From Thermococcus sp. P6 (GTDB lineage: Archaea; Methanobacteriota_B; Thermococci; Thermococcales; Thermococcaceae), in NCBI RefSeq assembly GCF_002214525.1, contig NZ_CP015104.1, positions 1,240,001 through 1,304,000 on the forward strand: a stretch of DNA of 64,000 nucleotides. Reading direction: 5' to 3'. A program made the translations under genes and the position numbers. Under the pieces are notes generated by a model that was not told the DNA's origin, searched no databases, and saw nothing but the letters and a program-made list of their open reading frames with translations. Positions 18,340 to 26,330 of the stretch are shown piece after piece (position 1 is the first letter of the stretch; every line of letters starts with the position of its first letter).

Positions 18340-18394
18340 GCGGATGATGATAGCGAATTGCACCGAGCTGTGACGAAAACCCCTCCTGACGCCG
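18340..18394 (+). ncRNA. box C/D guide RNA, first of a tandem pair
   Basis: Ordered boxes are visible. C is ATGATGA (18344-18350), then a 12-nt guide (18351-18362) and D' CCGA (18363-18366). C' is GTGACGA (18370-18376), then a 9-nt guide (18377-18385) and D CTGA (18386-18389). The 12-nt C-to-D' spacing and the full C/D'/C'/D order are typical of archaeal methylation guides bound by L7Ae, Nop5 and fibrillarin. The closing stem is short and imperfect. The D' guide would direct methylation of an A, the D guide of a G; I could not name either target. The TATA box at 18309-18317 fits a start at about 18340. Confidence 0.72.
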
Positions 18395-18473
18395 TTCCGG
18401 ACGGGCTGTGACGATTCCAAGACGGGCTGAGCGGGGCTATGACGTACCCTATGAGCGCCGAGCCCGTCCGGGA
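18395..18473 (+). ncRNA. box C/D guide RNA, predicted to methylate C34 of elongator tRNA-Met
   Basis: Boxes: C GTGACGA (18408-18414), 12-nt guide (18415-18426), D' CTGA (18427-18430), C' ATGACGT (18439-18445), 12-nt guide (18446-18457), D CCGA (18458-18461). A perfect 10-bp terminal stem (CCGGACGGGC at 18397-18406 with 18462-18471) closes the structure next to C and D, as a K-turn RNA requires. The D guide forms 10 contiguous pairs with the tRNA-Met gene at 26363-26372. Its fifth base before box D (18453) pairs with wobble C34. The D' guide resembles the complement of a conserved 23S motif. Archaeal guides for Cm34 are established; the pairing here is read from sequence. Confidence 0.86.
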
Positions 18474-18541
18474 CGTCTCGATGCCGGTTGCTCTTCGAGG
18501 ATGCTGTGGATGTTTCGGAAGATCAACCCCTTTCTCCGGGA

Positions 18542-19030
18542 TCAGCTTCTGCCTTTTCCCTTCCTTTTCCTCGGTATGAGCCTAACCGGACTCCCGCAGT
18601 CGGGACACACCCCCTCCGGTGGCATCTTCTCAAACCGCTTTCCACAGCCCGTGCAGACGTAGTTCCAGCGGATTACCCTTTTTATTCCCCTTTTGAGGGT
18701 TTTGAAGGTTATCCCAAGGGTTTTCGCCACGTTCTGAAGGTTGTAGTCGTCCGTGAGGAGAACGGCCCCGAGCTCATAAGCCAGAGCCAGAACCTCAAGA
18801 TCGGCCTCGCTGAGCTCCTCCAGCTCTCCCGTCCTTCTGGCGGCCTCCTCGACCATCCTCACGCTTTCCCTGGATGGGACCCTTACGATCACCTTGCCCG
18901 CGTTCATGAGGCCTTCAAGGAGGAGCCTCGACTCCGGATCCTTAACCTCCTCAACGACCTTTGGGGTTGTAAAGCCCTCCACGTCAACTCCCTGAATGAA
19001 CATTGCAGCGTCGATAACGTAGACGGTCAT
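18542..19030 (-). CDS. nob1: rRNA maturation endonuclease Nob1
   Basis: The 162-residue protein has an N-terminal PIN nuclease domain ([10 protein letters not shown] with Asp7; acidic residues in [13 protein letters not shown] and LTDDYNLQN) and a C-terminal zinc ribbon (CTGCGKRF and CPDCGS). Nob1 cuts the 3' end of 16S rRNA during small-subunit maturation. The extreme C-terminus is very basic (RKRKGKG), suited to RNA binding. All four zinc cysteines and the PIN acidic residues are present. It is convergent with the C/D RNA pair. Confidence 0.92.
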   Translation of the reverse strand: MTVYVIDAAMFIQGVDVEGFTTPKVVEEVKDPESRLLLEGLMNAGKVIVRVPSRESVRMVEEAARRTGELEELSEADLEVLALAYELGAVLLTDDYNLQNVAKTLGITFKTLKRGIKRVIRWNYVCTGCGKRFEKMPPEGVCPDCGSPVRLIPRKRKGKGRS

Positions 19031-19099
19031 GGGAAGAAGTCTGAAGGGACCTTTTTTAGTTTTCCGTAAACCCCGGAAAGGGATGGGAAAAAGGAAACG

Positions 19100-19534
19100 T
19101 TAATCCTTCTTGCGCATGACCTTGACGATCCTGTAGGTTCTACCGTTGCACTCGACCTCTCCGGTTACCTCAATTATCTTAACGCTGTCGCCCTCGAAGA
19201 GGCCCTCCGGCCTGAAGACGTCGGCCTTTTCTTCGTCGTTGCACTCCTCGAAGCGCAGCCTTATCACCGAGCCGGGTATCGCGAGCCTCGGCTCTACGGC
19301 AACCTCGATGCTCGGTTCGACCACCTCAACAACCCGGGCCTTGCCCTCGTGCAGCGGGCAGTGGTGGGAGGGCATGCTCCTTACCCGGAGTATCTTGTAC
19401 CTCCTGCCGGGTTCGAGGTTTCCGACGCAGACCCCTGCCAGTTTGCACGTCTTGCACGGCTCTGCCGGGCCGTAGTATATGAACTCCATTCCGGGTTTCG
19501 CGAGTTTTTCTCCAACCAGCGTGATTATCGCCAT
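19100..19534 (-). CDS. UPF0179 family protein
   Basis: The 144-residue protein matches the archaeal UPF0179 family. It has a cysteine cluster near the N-terminus ([11 protein letters not shown]) and further Cys/His ([19 protein letters not shown]), so it may bind zinc or an iron-sulphur cluster. The rest is beta-rich. Function is unknown. A perfect GGAGGTG precedes ATG 19534. The 69-base gap to nob1 has no clear promoter, so both may be cotranscribed with G1P dehydrogenase upstream. Confidence 0.8.
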   Translation of the reverse strand: MAIITLVGEKLAKPGMEFIYYGPAEPCKTCKLAGVCVGNLEPGRRYKILRVRSMPSHHCPLHEGKARVVEVVEPSIEVAVEPRLAIPGSVIRLRFEECNDEEKADVFRPEGLFEGDSVKIIEVTGEVECNGRTYRIVKVMRKKD

Positions 19535-19563
19535 TTAGACACCTCCACGTGAACGGGTGATCT

Positions 19564-20604
19564 TCAGATGACTCCAGTGATTTTAGCGGCCTTTTCAGCG
19601 GCTTCCCTCGTTAGACCGTCCCTTCCGAGGATGGTATACCTCTCGGGCCTTATCGTGTGAGCCATCGTCAGGGCCTCGATGATTATCTCTGGATCGATGC
19701 CCAGCTCGTATGCGTTGGTTGGCGCCCCCACCTTCTTTAAGGTTTCCCTGATCTCCTCCCAGTTGAGGCCGTGAAGGTAGGCCATTATTATCGTGCCGAC
19801 GCCGACCTGCTCACCGTGCAGGGCGGGTTTGGGGGCTATAACGTCGAGTGCGTGGCTGAAGAGGTGCTCCGCACCGCTGGCGGGTCTCGAGGAACCGGCT
19901 ATGCTCATGGCCACACCGCTCGAGATCAGGCCTTTCACGACCTTCCTCACGCTCTCCTCTTTGCCAAGCCTTATTATGTCCGCGTTCTTTATAACCATCT
20001 TGGCGCTCATCAGGCTCAGGGAAGCGGCGTACTCACTGTAGTACTCGCCCTTCAGTCTGTGGGCCAGCTGCCAGTCCTTTACGGCCGTTAGATTGCTTAT
20101 CATATCCCCAACGCCAGCGGCCAGATAGCGGTAGGGAGCGGTTTTTATCACCCTGACGTCCGCTATCACCGCCACCGGCGGCACGGCTTTTACCGAGGTC
20201 TTGGAGTTGAGGCCCTTGATGGACGCGTTCGCACTTGCTATGCCGTCGTGAGAGGCTGTCGTGGGAAAGCTGATGAAGGGAACGCCGGCCTTAAACGAGG
20301 CGAGCTTGGCGACGTCTATTATGCTCCCGCCGCCGACGGCTATAATCCAGTTGATGTCGTTGTTTTTCGTCTCCTGCAGGGTTCTCTCGACCTCTCCGAG
20401 GGTGGCTTCCCTTACGACGAGGGCATCAACATCGAAGGCCTCCTTCAGGTTTTTCTCGACTTCCTTCCCCGCTATCTCCCGGGTCCTCGGTCCGTAGAGC
20501 ACTAAAACTCTCTCTCCCAGTCCGAGCCTCTTTGCAACGTTAACGACCTCTCCTTTGAGATCCTCGCCAAGCAAAACCTCCCGCGGGAGTTGCATCAGAT
20601 GCAC
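19564..20604 (-). CDS. egsA: sn-glycerol-1-phosphate dehydrogenase
   Basis: The 346-residue NAD(P)H- and zinc-dependent enzyme reduces dihydroxyacetone phosphate to sn-glycerol-1-phosphate, the stereo-specific backbone of archaeal lipids. Visible motifs are the nucleotide-binding AVGGGSIIDVAK, SFPTTASHDGIAS with an Asp ligand, and the zinc histidines in GAEHLFSHALD and ALHGEQVGVG. I start at GTG 20604, after GGTGAGAGAA, which gives the usual length of about 347; a longer frame from 20688 overlaps the divergent DUF63 gene. Its product feeds the GGGP synthase encoded at 9604-10365. Confidence 0.92.
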   Translation of the reverse strand: MHLMQLPREVLLGEDLKGEVVNVAKRLGLGERVLVLYGPRTREIAGKEVEKNLKEAFDVDALVVREATLGEVERTLQETKNNDINWIIAVGGGSIIDVAKLASFKAGVPFISFPTTASHDGIASANASIKGLNSKTSVKAVPPVAVIADVRVIKTAPYRYLAAGVGDMISNLTAVKDWQLAHRLKGEYYSEYAASLSLMSAKMVIKNADIIRLGKEESVRKVVKGLISSGVAMSIAGSSRPASGAEHLFSHALDVIAPKPALHGEQVGVGTIIMAYLHGLNWEEIRETLKKVGAPTNAYELGIDPEIIIEALTMAHTIRPERYTILGRDGLTREAAEKAAKITGVI

Positions 20605-20676
20605 TTCTCTCACCACCCCTTCCTTTAGGGTGGGAAAAGCTTTAAGACTATCGGAAGAACCCTTCACGGTGGTGTA

Positions 20677-21489
20677 ATGGGGCTTCACGAGTTCTTTCAG
20701 GACTACTTCGTCAGGCCGATAACGGAAAATCAGGGTTACAATCCGGTGAATACCCTCGTTTACGCTCTCATCCTTGGTGTGGCGGTTATACTGCTTTACA
20801 AAATGCTCAAGCGCATGGGGATAAGGGTCGACGACCGCTTTTTCAGGGCCCTTATGCCCTACGTAATCCTCGGCCCGCTCATGAGGAGCATGACCGATAC
20901 CGGGATCCTTCCGCGCACATACCTAACGGTCAGCCCCGGGGCGTACTTTGTCATAGCGGCCTTTGCCATAGCTTCCCTCTACGCCGTCTGGATACACCTC
21001 GGCCCGGAGGAGAGGCTTTACCCGATCTACCGGGATTTCGGCTGGGTTCTGGTCGGGGGACTGCTCTTCATCCTGCTCATAAACCATGAGAGGGTTAACC
21101 TGAACCTTAAACCTCTCGAATACTTCATCCCCGCCCTCCTGATAGCCGAAGCTTTCGTATGGCTCACCTCGAAGTTTCTTCCAGTGGTTAAGGACAACTC
21201 CCTGCTTTTCTACACCCACTTCTACGATGCCACGACGACCTTCGTCGGGCTCCAGTTCTTCGGCTTCTGGGAGCAGCACGTCCTGGCGAGGTGGCTCATC
21301 AACCTCTCGGGAACGCCGGCGGTTATGTATGTGGAGAAGTTCCTCGTGCTGCTTCCCATAGTCTGGGTGCTCGATGGGTGGATGGAGGAGGAAGACCGGG
21401 ACCTCATAAACTTCGTGAAGCTCACGGTCTTTATACTCGGCTTCGGGCCGGGCACGAGGAACCTGCTCATAATGCTGATGGGTGGTTGA
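20677..21489 (+). CDS. DUF63 family multispanning membrane protein
   Basis: The 270-residue protein has about seven to eight hydrophobic segments. It starts FFQDYFVRPITENQGYNPVNTLVYAL and contains LGPLMRSMTDTGILP, LLFYTHFYDATTTFVGLQFFG and FILGFGPGTRNLL, all typical of DUF63. A paralogue with the same blocks is encoded at 55887-56684. Conserved Asp/His residues within helices (THFYDATTT) suggest transport or a membrane enzyme, but nothing is established. It heads a three-gene unit with IMPase and rhomboid. Confidence 0.85.
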   Translation: MGLHEFFQDYFVRPITENQGYNPVNTLVYALILGVAVILLYKMLKRMGIRVDDRFFRALMPYVILGPLMRSMTDTGILPRTYLTVSPGAYFVIAAFAIASLYAVWIHLGPEERLYPIYRDFGWVLVGGLLFILLINHERVNLNLKPLEYFIPALLIAEAFVWLTSKFLPVVKDNSLLFYTHFYDATTTFVGLQFFGFWEQHVLARWLINLSGTPAVMYVEKFLVLLPIVWVLDGWMEEEDRDLINFVKLTVFILGFGPGTRNLLIMLMGG

Positions 21490-21490
21490 G

Positions 21491-22249
21491 ATGATCCGTT
21501 GGAACGAGATCGCACTTGAAATAGCCGGAAAGGTTGAGAGGGAGATAATGCCCCTCTTCGGCACCCCGAGGGCCGGTGAGAACCTCGGGAAGAACGTCAG
21601 TGGCGACGTGACCAAGTACGTCGATAAAGTGGCGGAGGACGTTATCCTAAGTGAACTTCGGCCCCTCGGAATCAACATCGTCAGCGAGGAGAGGGGCCTG
21701 ATCGACAGCGGGAGCGATTACACGGCCGTCGTTGACCCGGTGGACGGTTCCTACAATTTTGTCTCAGGAATACCGCTGTTCTCCTTTAGCTTTGCCGTAT
21801 TCAGGGGTAAAAAACCCGTCTACGGTGCGATATACGAGTTTGTGACGAAGAACTTCTACGAGGGGATCCCCGGTAACGGTGCCTTCATGAACGGGCGGCC
21901 GATAAGGGTGAAGAAACCGGAACCCGGGAGGGAAGCCCTGAGCTTCTACACACGGGGCAGGGGTACCGGGCTGATAGGGAAGGTTAAGAGGGTCCGCGTC
22001 CTCGGTACAATAGCCCTCGAGCTGGCCTACCTTGCCAGAGGGGCCCTTGACGGGGTGCTCGACGTGAGGAACTACGTCAGAACGACCGACGTGGCGGCCG
22101 GGGTTCTAATCGCCAGAGAAGCGGGGGCTATCGTGACGGACGAGCGGGGAAGGGAGCTGAGGCTGAGGCTCGACGCATCGAGCAAGACGAACGTTATAGC
22201 CGTCAACGACCGCCTTCTTCTCGATAAGGTTCTGGAGGAGCTGCGATGA
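21491..22249 (+). CDS. inositol monophosphatase / fructose-1,6-bisphosphatase (class IV)
   Basis: This 252-residue Mg-dependent phosphatase contains the metal-binding motifs SEERG (Glu), DPVDGSYNF (two Asp) and the C-terminal TTDVAAGVLIAREAGA. Archaeal members hydrolyse both inositol-1-phosphate, for inositol lipids or di-myo-inositol-phosphate, and fructose-1,6-bisphosphate. ATG 21491 follows GGTGGTTGAG; GTG 21482 lies inside the upstream gene. The 3' end overlaps the rhomboid start by 4 bases. Confidence 0.9.
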   Translation: MIRWNEIALEIAGKVEREIMPLFGTPRAGENLGKNVSGDVTKYVDKVAEDVILSELRPLGINIVSEERGLIDSGSDYTAVVDPVDGSYNFVSGIPLFSFSFAVFRGKKPVYGAIYEFVTKNFYEGIPGNGAFMNGRPIRVKKPEPGREALSFYTRGRGTGLIGKVKRVRVLGTIALELAYLARGALDGVLDVRNYVRTTDVAAGVLIAREAGAIVTDERGRELRLRLDASSKTNVIAVNDRLLLDKVLEELR

Positions 22250-22854
22250 GCCTTGAGCGTTACTTCCACCGCTATGGAAAGGCGACCTTCACGCTCTTCC
22301 TGATGAACGTCGGCTTCTACGTTCTGGAATCCGTTCTCAGCGGTAACCCCCTCTTCATAAGCCGCGGGGTCCTTGAAAGGCTCGGCCAGTGGAACTACGC
22401 CGTCCTGCATTACGGCTGGTGGTGGCAGCCTCTGACTTCGATGTTCGTGCATGTTGGAATGCTCCACATAGCCTTCAACATGTACTTCCTGCTGGTGATA
22501 GGGCGACAGCTCGAGGGGATCCTCGGACCGGGGAGGCTGGCGATGGTTTACCTCGTCTCGGGCCTCGGTGGGAACCTGCTAAGCCTTTTAATGCTTCCCC
22601 CCTACGCGGTCAGTGCGGGGGCGAGCGGGGCCCTCTTCGGGATAGCGGGGGCGCTGATACTCATAACCGGTGTTGTGGGCGGGAACGTTCAGGGGGCGCT
22701 GTTAAACGCCCTCATGCTCTTCATCATAAACAGCATCCTGCCGGGCGTCAACGCCTACGCCCACCTCGGAGGGTTGCTCGTGGGAATGGGAATAGGCCAC
22801 TACTACGGAAGGAGGATAAGAAGGCACCTGATGGAGCGGATTTACGGATGGTGA
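22246..22854 (+). CDS. rhomboid-family intramembrane serine protease
   Basis: The 202-residue protein has six predicted transmembrane helices. The catalytic serine is in AGASGALFG (GxSG) and the histidine in AHLGGLLVG. The WQPLTSMFVHVGMLHIAFNMYFL segment with HxxxN is the L1/TM2 hallmark. It cleaves membrane proteins within the bilayer. It is translationally coupled to the IMPase gene and followed by a convergent tRNA-Leu. Confidence 0.92.
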   Translation: MSLERYFHRYGKATFTLFLMNVGFYVLESVLSGNPLFISRGVLERLGQWNYAVLHYGWWWQPLTSMFVHVGMLHIAFNMYFLLVIGRQLEGILGPGRLAMVYLVSGLGGNLLSLLMLPPYAVSAGASGALFGIAGALILITGVVGGNVQGALLNALMLFIINSILPGVNAYAHLGGLLVGMGIGHYYGRRIRRHLMERIYGW

Positions 22855-22859
22855 TTGGC

Positions 22860-22947
22860 TGGTGCGGGGGCGGGGATTTGAACCCCGGAACCCCTACGGG
22901 ACAGGACCCTCAATCCTGCGCCTTTGACCAGGCTCGGCAACCCCCGC
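22860..22947 (-). tRNA. tRNA-Leu (anticodon GAG)
   Basis: On the minus strand the acceptor GCGGGGG pairs with CCCCCGC and the CCA end is encoded. The anticodon stem CAGGA/TCCTG encloses the loop TTGAGGG. A long variable arm (class II) marks leucine. A TATA box (TTTATAAA near 22976-22985) lies upstream on this strand. No intron is present. Confidence 0.95.
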
Positions 22948-23014
22948 GTTGCCAGATTATAACGCTCTGGAGCCCTTTATAAATTTTGTGGTAACCCCCT
23001 TATGGCAGGCAGCC

Positions 23015-23773
23015 TCATTCCGGCATCCATTTGAATTCCCTTTCGAGAATCGCGAGCTGCCTCTTCTCCAGTGTCCCGGGATCAACGATGAGCATTATAC
23101 CTGCTCCCTTTTGAAGGAGGATATCCTTTAAGGACAGCAGGAATTTGAGGGTTGATTCAAAGCCGTTCTGGACGATGAGATAGTGTAAACCATCCAGAAT
23201 GACAAAGGTGTTGTCATCAGCGCTGTTTTTTACGGCGTGCAGCAGGGGGGCGAGACTCGTTGGGGAGATCGCCCGCGGGTGGTCCATGTTCGTTAACCAG
23301 ATGTGGGGAACACCGGCCTCCTCGTAGGGCTGGGGGTCCCTCGTTATGGCAAGCACCCTCTTTCCGGGTATAAGTCCAAGAATACGCTGGAGGGGCAGGG
23401 GTTTGATCAAATAAGCCCCGGTCTCCACCCCCGAAGTTCCATTGAGAACGACCTCGGGTTTCACGTGGGCCGTTATCTCCTTTTTAATCCCCACCATCGA
23501 TACGGTTATTATCACCATGCCTATGGCCACTATAACGTCGTCCAGTACCTTCATGAACTCCAGAGGGAAGACGTCGTTGAGTACGTTTACCAGATACCCT
23601 GACCAGAAAACGATCACACCGACGTAAACCATCCTTACTGTAGAACCCCCTAAAACTTCTTTTATTACCTTTCTAAGGGGGAATATAAGGTAAACTACCG
23701 CGGTGATGGAAGCGAATGCAACCAACTCGGCCGCGAGCTTGATACCTTCGTACGTTATCATCGTAACGTTCAT
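23015..23773 (-). CDS. membrane-anchored DUF835 family protein
   Basis: The 252-residue protein has about three N-terminal transmembrane helices (about residues 10-33, 45-66, 78-97), a short linker, and a cytoplasmic DUF835 domain (LAITRDPQPYEEAGVPHIWLT, VILDGLHYLIVQNGFESTL). The soluble relative at 2190-2612 shares the domain core. Many Thermococcales have several DUF835 proteins with different anchors. The role is unknown; a regulatory or sensing function at the membrane is a guess. A GATAAAGATTTAAA element ends about 12 bases before the start, so the leader is very short or absent. Confidence 0.75.
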   Translation of the reverse strand: MNVTMITYEGIKLAAELVAFASITAVVYLIFPLRKVIKEVLGGSTVRMVYVGVIVFWSGYLVNVLNDVFPLEFMKVLDDVIVAIGMVIITVSMVGIKKEITAHVKPEVVLNGTSGVETGAYLIKPLPLQRILGLIPGKRVLAITRDPQPYEEAGVPHIWLTNMDHPRAISPTSLAPLLHAVKNSADDNTFVILDGLHYLIVQNGFESTLKFLLSLKDILLQKGAGIMLIVDPGTLEKRQLAILEREFKWMPE

Positions 23774-23865
23774 ACGCTTTGAACCTTTAAATCTTTATCT
23801 CAAACTCACGATCTTCCTGACCAAAAAACTTATAAGCCAACTTCCCCTCTATGGCTTTGGGTTGA

Positions 23866-23943
23866 GGGCCGGTAGCTCAGCATGGTTAGAGCGCGGGACT
23901 CTTAATCCCGTGGTCGGGGGTTCGAATCCCCCCCGGCCCGCCA
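23866..23943 (+). tRNA. tRNA-Lys (anticodon CTT)
   Basis: The acceptor GGGCCGG pairs with CCGGCCC, followed by discriminator G and an encoded CCA (23941-23943). The anticodon stem CGGGA/TCCCG encloses CTCTTAA. The T arm contains GGTTCGAATC. A TATA box (ACTTATAAG, 23829-23837) predicts a start just upstream of the tRNA. No intron. Confidence 0.95.
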
Positions 23944-24012
23944 GATCGCGTTTCTTCTCAACGCGTTCCGTTTGAGGAGGAGTGCGTTTGAGCATATTAA
24001 GGAGCTGTAAAG

Positions 24013-25179
24013 ATGAGTTTTGAAAGCTTGGGTTTATCCGAGGCCACGCTGGTGGCCGTCAGGGAAAAGGGTTTTGAAACCCCAACGGACATTCAGAGGG
24101 AGGTAATCCCGCGCCTTATATCGGGTGAAAAGGATATAATCGGCCAGTCCCAGACCGGGACCGGAAAGACCGCCGCCTTCGCCCTGCCGATACTCGAGGC
24201 CGTCGATCCTGAACTGCTTGCAGTTCAGGCCATAGTGCTCACCCCCACGAGGGAGCTCGCCCTTCAGGTGGCGGACGAGATCAGGAGCCTCCGCGGGAGG
24301 AAGAGGGTTTACGTTTACGCCGTCTACGGGGGCCAGCCGATAGGACCCCAGATCAGGGCGCTTGAGAGGGGAACCCACGTCGTGGTGGGAACCCCCGGGA
24401 GGATTCTCGACCACATAAGGCGCGGAACCCTCGATCTCGGGTCCGTGAGGTTCTTCATCCTCGACGAAGCGGACAGGATGCTCGACATGGGCTTTATCGA
24501 TGATATAGAGGCGATTTTCAGGGAGACCCCCAGACAGAAGAGGGTGCTGATGTTCTCCGCCACGATGCCGGCTGCCATTAAAAGGCTCGCGAGACGCTAC
24601 ATGACCAACCACGAGGTGATAAGCGTCAGCAGTGACAGCCTCGTTCCCGAGATGGTGGATCAGGAGTACGTCGAGGTTCTTCCGGGAAGAAAGTTCAACG
24701 TGCTGAGGAAGGTGCTCGACGATAACTTCTACGGTATCGTCTTCTGCGCCACCAAGAGGGAGACCCGCGAGCTGAGCGAGAGGCTCAGGAGGGCCGGCTA
24801 CCCGGCCGAGGCTTTAAACGGCGACATGAGTCAGGCCGCACGCGAGAGAACCTTCAGGCGCTTTAAAAACCGGAAGACGAGGATCCTCGTGGCGACGGAC
24901 GTGGCAGCGAGGGGATGGGACGTTCGGAATATAACCCACGTCGTGAACTACTCCCTGCCAATGACGCCCGAGGATTACGTCCACAGGATAGGCAGGACCG
25001 GAAGGATGGGCAGGCGCGGAAAGGCGGTAACCTTCGTGGTCCCCGGCGAGAGGGACAGGCTGGACTACTTCGCCCGGAGGGCCGGCGTTGAGGTGAAGAG
25101 GTCGGAGCTCAGCGAGGAGCTTTCGGACTACAGAGGGCGCAACTACCGCCGTCCTAAGAACTACCGAGGTAGATGGTGA
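24013..25179 (+). CDS. DEAD-box RNA helicase
   Basis: The 388-residue core helicase has no large extensions. Motifs in order are the Q motif (TPTDIQREVIP), I SQTGTGKT, Ia PTRELALQV, Ib TPGRILDHI, II DEAD, III SAT, V ATDVAARGWD and VI HRIGRTGRMGR. The tail is basic (RRPKNYRGRW). It unwinds structured RNA, probably in ribosome assembly or mRNA turnover. AAGGAGCTG is the ribosome site. The last 26 bases overlap the convergent transglutaminase-like gene. Confidence 0.94.
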   Translation: MSFESLGLSEATLVAVREKGFETPTDIQREVIPRLISGEKDIIGQSQTGTGKTAAFALPILEAVDPELLAVQAIVLTPTRELALQVADEIRSLRGRKRVYVYAVYGGQPIGPQIRALERGTHVVVGTPGRILDHIRRGTLDLGSVRFFILDEADRMLDMGFIDDIEAIFRETPRQKRVLMFSATMPAAIKRLARRYMTNHEVISVSSDSLVPEMVDQEYVEVLPGRKFNVLRKVLDDNFYGIVFCATKRETRELSERLRRAGYPAEALNGDMSQAARERTFRRFKNRKTRILVATDVAARGWDVRNITHVVNYSLPMTPEDYVHRIGRTGRMGRRGKAVTFVVPGERDRLDYFARRAGVEVKRSELSEELSDYRGRNYRRPKNYRGRW

Positions 25180-26239
25180 GGATCAGGTCCTCGCCTTCCT
25201 TTCTTGCGTCTATCCAGACCGCATCGCTTTTCTCGATCTCTTCCTCGAGCTCTCCATTCGAGAGCATTCTGGAAACCAGCCACTCAGAGTATCCATCACG
25301 GAACAGGGGATGGTAGGCATCCGCCAGAGCGTAGTAAGTGACCTCCCACCTCCGGATCTTTCCGTAGCCCTCTGGAAAACCTCCACCCGCTTCCCGCAGG
25401 GACCCGTCCGCTTTCAGGTTGTATCTATCCCGGAGAAGGCTCATCATCGAGAGGGCCAGACCCCTGACGTCGGCATCGGTCACTGTATAATCCTGCCCGA
25501 GGAACCACCCTTTGGAGACGGTCCCGAGGACCCTCACATCCGCTTTGTTTCCTCGGATGGTGACCTCGTAGAGCGTTGCGTTGAGTACATCCCTTCCCTC
25601 CCTTTTCCAGTGGCGGTAGTAGGAAGCGGGGTCCATGGGTGGCAGGTGCTGGTCGAGGAAGAAGTACCATCCCCCAATCCTCACCAGTGCCGCCGCGTGG
25701 CCCTCCCCCGTGAGGTTCATCTCCATGGCGTAGACCGGGGAGTGGTTCATCGCCAGAAGCAGCGCGACCGTTAGGACGGTGTAGTCCGCACATACCCCCT
25801 TTTTCCTCTTTATCGTTTCGTAGGGCGTCTGGATGGTGTTGTTCCGTCCCTCAATGACCTCCTGATGTCCATCGGGATGGGTTACTATCCTCACGGAGGG
25901 TTCTCTGGCCTTTTCATAGTCGTAGCTCAGTTCTTCCCCCTCCCACCTGAGGACGTTCCATACGCTCCGGGTTAGGTTCTCACCCCTCAGCCGTTCCGCC
26001 AGAGGGGAGAGGGCATTGAGCTCCTCTTCGTTGAGCATGCACCCAAGAGCCTCCCTCAGGACGTAGCGCCACAGGATCCCGGAGCAGTTGAAGGTTCCAT
26101 TCCGATCGGGAAGGGAGAAACCCTCGTTGGCCGGCCCCGGGGCCTTTGGCATTGTCGTTGAGCTGCCGGGAGGGAAGGAGATACAGCCCGCCGTGATCAC
26201 CATGAGGGCGAGGGCGATCGTCAGGGAGAACTTCATCAT
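25154..26239 (-). CDS. secreted lipoprotein with transglutaminase-like (protease-fold) domain
   Basis: The 361-residue protein has a signal peptide ending in the lipobox ITAGC, then a Ser/Pro/Thr-rich linker. The papain-like transglutaminase core has the Cys in KKGVCADYTVL, His in GEGHAAALVRI and Asp in YFFLDQHLP, a complete triad. It should be anchored to the outer face of the cell membrane. ATG 26239 lies about 25 bases after a TATA box (ACTTATAAG), so the mRNA is leaderless and the longer in-frame start at 26278 is unlikely. Activity could be proteolysis or crosslinking; the substrate is unknown. Confidence 0.82.
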   Translation of the reverse strand: MMKFSLTIALALMVITAGCISFPPGSSTTMPKAPGPANEGFSLPDRNGTFNCSGILWRYVLREALGCMLNEEELNALSPLAERLRGENLTRSVWNVLRWEGEELSYDYEKAREPSVRIVTHPDGHQEVIEGRNNTIQTPYETIKRKKGVCADYTVLTVALLLAMNHSPVYAMEMNLTGEGHAAALVRIGGWYFFLDQHLPPMDPASYYRHWKREGRDVLNATLYEVTIRGNKADVRVLGTVSKGWFLGQDYTVTDADVRGLALSMMSLLRDRYNLKADGSLREAGGGFPEGYGKIRRWEVTYYALADAYHPLFRDGYSEWLVSRMLSNGELEEEIEKSDAVWIDARKEGEDLILTIYLGSS

Positions 26240-26330
26240 GGGAAGGGATGGGGCGTGCTCCTTATAAGTTCTCCTCATCGAAAGGTTTAAAAATGCCCCC
26301 CTGAAGGTATAAGCCGGGCGCTCGGACAGT

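Noticed and set aside
18474-18541. third guide RNA after the tandem pair
   Set aside because: GATG-like pieces are present but no matching D box at a 12-nt spacing and no closing stem.
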